From Calditrichota bacterium (GTDB taxonomy: Bacteria; Calditrichota; Calditrichia; Calditrichales; Calditrichaceae): a stretch of DNA of 7,772 nucleotides. Shown piece by piece: positions 5,882 to 7,772 of the stretch. The notes beneath the pieces are model-generated. The model did not search any database. It was given only the letters and a program-made list of their open reading frames with translations, and was not told where the DNA came from. Each line of letters starts with the position of its first letter. Within the stretch, counting starts at the first letter, position 1. The position numbers and the translations under genes are program-made. The stretch spans positions 1 to 7,772 of the forward strand of contig JAJRSN010000307.1 of assembly GCA_024278715.1 (NCBI GenBank), written 5' to 3'.

Positions 5882-6778
5882 TTATCCCTCGGCGGGTTGC
5901 TCCTCAGCAGAGCCCGCTTCCGTTTCGCCAGACGAATTCAATTTAAGGTGATTTTCATCTAAATCAACTTTTTTGGTCTTTGAAATTGATTTTCTGATTT
6001 TATCCGGCATAAGGTCGATGTATTGTTGAACGACTCGTTTAGAGCGACGCACAAGTTGAGCGATCTTGTCCAAGTTGGTTACGCCGTGTTGCCAAAGGAT
6101 TTGCACTCTATGGAAATCGCTGATGTAACGGTCAACCGCTTCTTTGCTATGTTTGGTTTTTACGGCTATTTCTGGAGTGAGGTATCCATTTAGAAAGAGC
6201 GTAATAATTTCTTTTTTGTGGGTAATGGCTCCGGAGAGATCATGGATATTTCCGCGCGTAGGTAAGAGTTTACCTTCACTCTGGATTTCATTAACATACT
6301 GACTGACCACAACATCGCATACTCCTAAAAGCATAGCCAGGTCTAACTGAGTGAGCAAAGCGCCCTGGTCAAAGGCTTCATCGACCCAGCGTTTCAAGCG
6401 ATTTTTTCGCAGGGATTTTGAATCGAATCCATGGGCGATATGTTCAATATCTGAGTCGGTCATGAAAGATAGAACCACAGGTTTGAGTTTGGTTTGGGCG
6501 ATAGCTTTTCCCCGTTTTGGGAATTCATCTACGGGGACGGCCATGTAGACCAACTGTCCATGATTGATGTGATGGAGATCGTCTTCCAGAGATGAAACCA
6601 GATAATATTCATCTACTAATCGGATGATATCATCGATAATGGCTTTGGCGGTAATTTCGCCTTTATCATATCCATATTGATTAAGGAAGCGATACAGAAG
6701 TAGATTATGTAGATTTTTATCTTTAAGACGTCTGATTTTTTTGAGCTGAATTTGTTGTTTGGTTAGTGGCTTAATCAT
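5882..6778 (-). CDS. DUF1670 family protein, copy B (multi-HTH, downstream partner)
   Basis: This protein is recognised as DUF1670 from its layout and similarity to the gene just upstream; the function of the family is unknown. From the ATG chosen here it has 298 residues. A helical N-terminal half (LLLYRFLNQYGYDKGE, about 27-42) is followed by three helix-turn-helix-like segments, at about 143-163 (TQLDLAMLLGVCDVVVSQYV), 200-220 (TPEIAVKTKHSKEAVDRYI) and 233-254. Between the first two is a PTRGNIHDLSGAITHK motif (about 173-188) shared with copy A. The charged, low-complexity C-terminal tail is probably disordered. Copy B starts inside the end of copy A through ATGATTAA, and AGGAGGT sits 7 nt before that ATG. 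A GTG three codons earlier overlaps the Shine-Dalgarno itself and is unlikely to be used. The family looks DNA-binding; no catalytic domain is recognisable. Confidence 0.8.
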   Translation of the reverse strand: MIKPLTKQQIQLKKIRRLKDKNLHNLLLYRFLNQYGYDKGEITAKAIIDDIIRLVDEYYLVSSLEDDLHHINHGQLVYMAVPVDEFPKRGKAIAQTKLKPVVLSFMTDSDIEHIAHGFDSKSLRKNRLKRWVDEAFDQGALLTQLDLAMLLGVCDVVVSQYVNEIQSEGKLLPTRGNIHDLSGAITHKKEIITLFLNGYLTPEIAVKTKHSKEAVDRYISDFHRVQILWQHGVTNLDKIAQLVRRSKRVVQQYIDLMPDKIRKSISKTKKVDLDENHLKLNSSGETEAGSAEEQPAEG

Positions 6779-7610
6779 TTTGCTCACCTCCTGTGCATGG
6801 TTGAGCGTTTGATTTTTTTTTAGCCTGAGAGCCGGGTTTTTCCGGAGTGAGCAGTTTTATTAGCCGTTGGTTATCATGTTTAGAGAAGGTTTGGTAGATG
6901 CGGATATATTCTCTGACAAGTCGGTCGGATTTTTTAGCAATCATGCGGATTTGCGGTTTGGAGAATCCCTGTTTGTAAAGGGTTGCTACTTGCATAAAAT
7001 CTGTCAGATAGCGTTTGACGCTTGTTTCCGAATGGTTAGTTTTTTGTTCTATTTCGGAGAAAGTATAACCGTTAAAATACAGGTCGAGGATAATGGTTTT
7101 GTGGGATAGCCCGGGTCCCATGTCGTGTTTTGCGCCACGAGTCATAATAAAAAAGCCTTGTTTTTTCAGTAGTTGCACATCCCTTTTGATGGTAGAGGGA
7201 CTTGTAGTAAGGATCATGGCCAGGTCTTCGTAGCTTAAGAGGGCGCCCTGATCATAGGCTTGTTTGGTCAGTCGCATGAGCCTATGTCTCCTTAAGCCGG
7301 CCAGGCCAAAGTTGGCCAGAGCTTCTAAGTCTGTATTAAGGTCTATGAGGTTGATTTTGATCGTCAGTTTACGAGTAAGTCGAATATGCTTACCGGCCGG
7401 CTCATTGGCATCGACGGCTTCATAGGCTACTTCGCCATCGGCAAGTTTAATGTCTGCATGTTCTTTAAAGTAAAGAGAAAATTGTTGATAGAAAGCTTCT
7501 GCGATGATAGGTGTCAGATTAAAATCAGAAGTCAATTTTTGGATAATGGCATTTCGGGTTGTTTTTGATTCTAACCTTTTGATGCCATAATCATTTGAAA
7601 TGTAAGCCAT
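6771..7610 (-). CDS. DUF1670 family protein, copy A (multi-HTH, upstream partner)
   Basis: This 279-residue protein fits the DUF1670 pattern: a helical N-terminal part, a basic GLRRHRLMRLTKQAYDQGAL segment (about 105-124), and three helix-turn-helix-like segments at about 126-150, 183-203 and 217-236. The MTRGAKHDMGPGLSHK block (156-171) corresponds to PTRGNIHDLSGAITHK in copy B. The lysine-rich C-terminus is probably disordered. It likely acts as a cytoplasmic DNA-binding protein, perhaps together with copy B, since the two overlap by 8 bp and must be translationally coupled. Targets could be the flanking inverted repeats, which is an inference. AGGAGG (7623-7618) lies 7 nt before the ATG and fixes the start. 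That ATG lies in the 3' arm of an 11-bp inverted repeat. Copies A and B have diverged widely, so this is not a recent duplication. Confidence 0.82.
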   Translation of the reverse strand: MAYISNDYGIKRLESKTTRNAIIQKLTSDFNLTPIIAEAFYQQFSLYFKEHADIKLADGEVAYEAVDANEPAGKHIRLTRKLTIKINLIDLNTDLEALANFGLAGLRRHRLMRLTKQAYDQGALLSYEDLAMILTTSPSTIKRDVQLLKKQGFFIMTRGAKHDMGPGLSHKTIILDLYFNGYTFSEIEQKTNHSETSVKRYLTDFMQVATLYKQGFSKPQIRMIAKKSDRLVREYIRIYQTFSKHDNQRLIKLLTPEKPGSQAKKKSNAQPCTGGEQND

Positions 7611-7653
7611 AGGAGTTCCTCCTGTTTAGGTTATTTCAATATAACTCCTATGG
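7607..7653 (-). promoter_or_regulatory. Leader hairpin that can hide the DUF1670-A start codon
   Basis: On the minus strand CCATAGGAGTT (7653-7643) and AACTCCTATGG (7617-7607) are perfect 11-bp complementary arms. The ATG (7610-7608) is in the second arm, and the Shine-Dalgarno AGGAGG (7623-7618) is in the 25-nt loop right next to it. RNA that starts upstream of 7653 would fold and hide the start codon. RNA that starts inside the loop would not. The first arm overlaps the right inverted repeat. Confidence 0.6.
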
Positions 7654-7667
7654 TCATATGATACGAA
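7638..7667 (-). promoter_or_regulatory. Weak candidate promoter for the DUF1670 pair
   Basis: TATATT (7643-7638) matches the -10 consensus at five of six positions. TTCGTA (7667-7662) is a poor -35 placed 18 bp upstream, inside the right inverted repeat. Transcription would begin near 7631, giving a leader of about 20 nt that keeps the Shine-Dalgarno but loses the 5' arm of the start-codon hairpin. The poor -35 would suit a promoter needing an activator or controlled by a protein bound to the repeat. Confidence 0.3.
7646..7666 (-). repeat. Right inverted repeat of the candidate element
   Basis: Read on the minus strand, this 21-bp sequence matches the left repeat at 5734-5754 at 18 of 21 positions, with the core ATGACCATAGGA identical. 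A weaker second copy (ATTGAAATAACC, within about 7643-7629) follows on the inner side, mirroring the two-copy layout of the left end. No direct target-site duplication is visible outside either repeat. Confidence 0.7.
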
Positions 7668-7675
7668 CTATAAGT

Positions 7676-7718
7676 AAAAAAACAGATAAAGCAGCGGGTT
7701 TTTTTAGCCTGCTGCTTT
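7676..7718 (-). terminator. Rho-independent terminator of the gene running off the right edge
   Basis: On the minus strand AAAGCAGCAGG (7718-7708) pairs with CCCGCTGCTTT (7698-7688) at 10 of 11 positions, with a 9-nt loop. Five bases later there is a run of seven U residues (7682-7676). It lies 19 nt after a minus-strand stop codon at 7738, so it most likely ends that upstream gene and insulates the DUF1670 pair from read-through. Confidence 0.8.
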
Positions 7719-7737
7719 TATGATTTTTGTTAAGGGT

Positions 7738-7772
7738 TAAGCGGCTTCTCCGGTCATCGTAATGCGTATAAA
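7738..7772 (-). CDS. Partial CDS, C-terminal end of an unidentified gene
   Basis: The last eleven codons visible on the minus strand read FIRITMTGEAA followed by TAA (7740-7738). The frame is open to the window edge, and a convincing terminator starts 19 nt after the stop, which is the main support for a real gene. The fragment is too short to identify the product. It lies outside the inverted repeats, so it is probably part of the flanking chromosome or of a larger element. Confidence 0.45.

Larger units (their letters stand above)
5734..7666. mobile_element. Candidate compact element: DUF1670 gene pair bracketed by inverted repeats
   Basis: About 1.93 kb is bounded by 21-bp inverted repeats (5734-5754 and 7646-7666) that match at 18 of 21 positions, including an uninterrupted 12-bp core, ATGACCATAGGA. 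Each end has a second, weaker copy just inside (5755-5775 and about 7629-7643), an arrangement recalling transposons with multiple transposase-binding sites per end, such as IS21-like elements. Inside are only the two DUF1670 genes and a large hairpin. No DDE, serine, tyrosine or HUH recombinase is recognisable and no target-site duplication is seen. It could be a non-autonomous element, an element moved by DUF1670 proteins themselves, or simply a regulated operon with operator repeats on both sides. Confidence 0.4.

Noticed and set aside
6776..6787. GTG at 6787 as the start of DUF1670-B
   Set aside because: The GTG overlaps the AGGAGGTG Shine-Dalgarno itself. The ATG at 6778 is 7 nt downstream of AGGAGGT and forms the classic ATGATTAA overlap.
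5882..7610. Calling the DUF1670 pair a transposase
   Set aside because: No DDE, HUH, serine or tyrosine recombinase motif can be traced in either protein. Only HTH-like segments and one shared polar block are visible.
5720..7672. Target-site duplication flanking the inverted repeats
   Set aside because: Sequences outside 5734 and 7666 share no direct repeat longer than expected by chance.

Overview
The window looks like a chromosomal segment of a Gram-negative bacterium of the FCB group. The strongest clue is the C-terminal tail of the cytochrome at 4333-5736, which carries the NYPNPFNPTT-type type IX secretion sorting domain common in Calditrichota, Ignavibacteriota and related lineages. 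Moderate GC and AT-rich intergenic DNA fit this. I cannot name the genus from sequence alone; a Caldithrix-like organism is my best guess.

Left part (1-1883, all minus strand): a degenerate 7-bp telomere-like repeat runs off the left edge. Next come a Rho-independent terminator, a tRNA-Thr(CGT), a small DUF971 protein and peptidase T (pepT). These are housekeeping functions. A 232-bp AT-rich gap with no convincing gene follows.

Central part (2116-5736): an OmpR-type response regulator and its membrane histidine kinase overlap on the minus strand. They are divergently transcribed from an octaheme c-type cytochrome on the plus strand. The 170-bp gap between them contains a good sigma70-like promoter in each direction, and a 19-bp palindrome overlaps the regulator's own -10 box. 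The layout suggests that the two-component system controls a secreted or surface-displayed electron-transfer protein and possibly itself.

Right part (5734-7772): two paralogous DUF1670 proteins, overlapping by 8 bp, are bracketed by 21-bp inverted repeats matching at 18 of 21 positions. Each end also has a second, degraded repeat copy. The left repeat begins at the stop codon of the cytochrome gene. The right repeat can pair with the start codon of the first DUF1670 gene in read-through RNA. A large imperfect hairpin lies between the left repeat and the DUF1670 genes. No recognisable transposase is present. I read this as a candidate compact mobile or self-regulated element of undescribed type and the most interesting part of the window. 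Beyond it lie a Rho-independent terminator and the last codons of another minus-strand gene that runs off the right edge.
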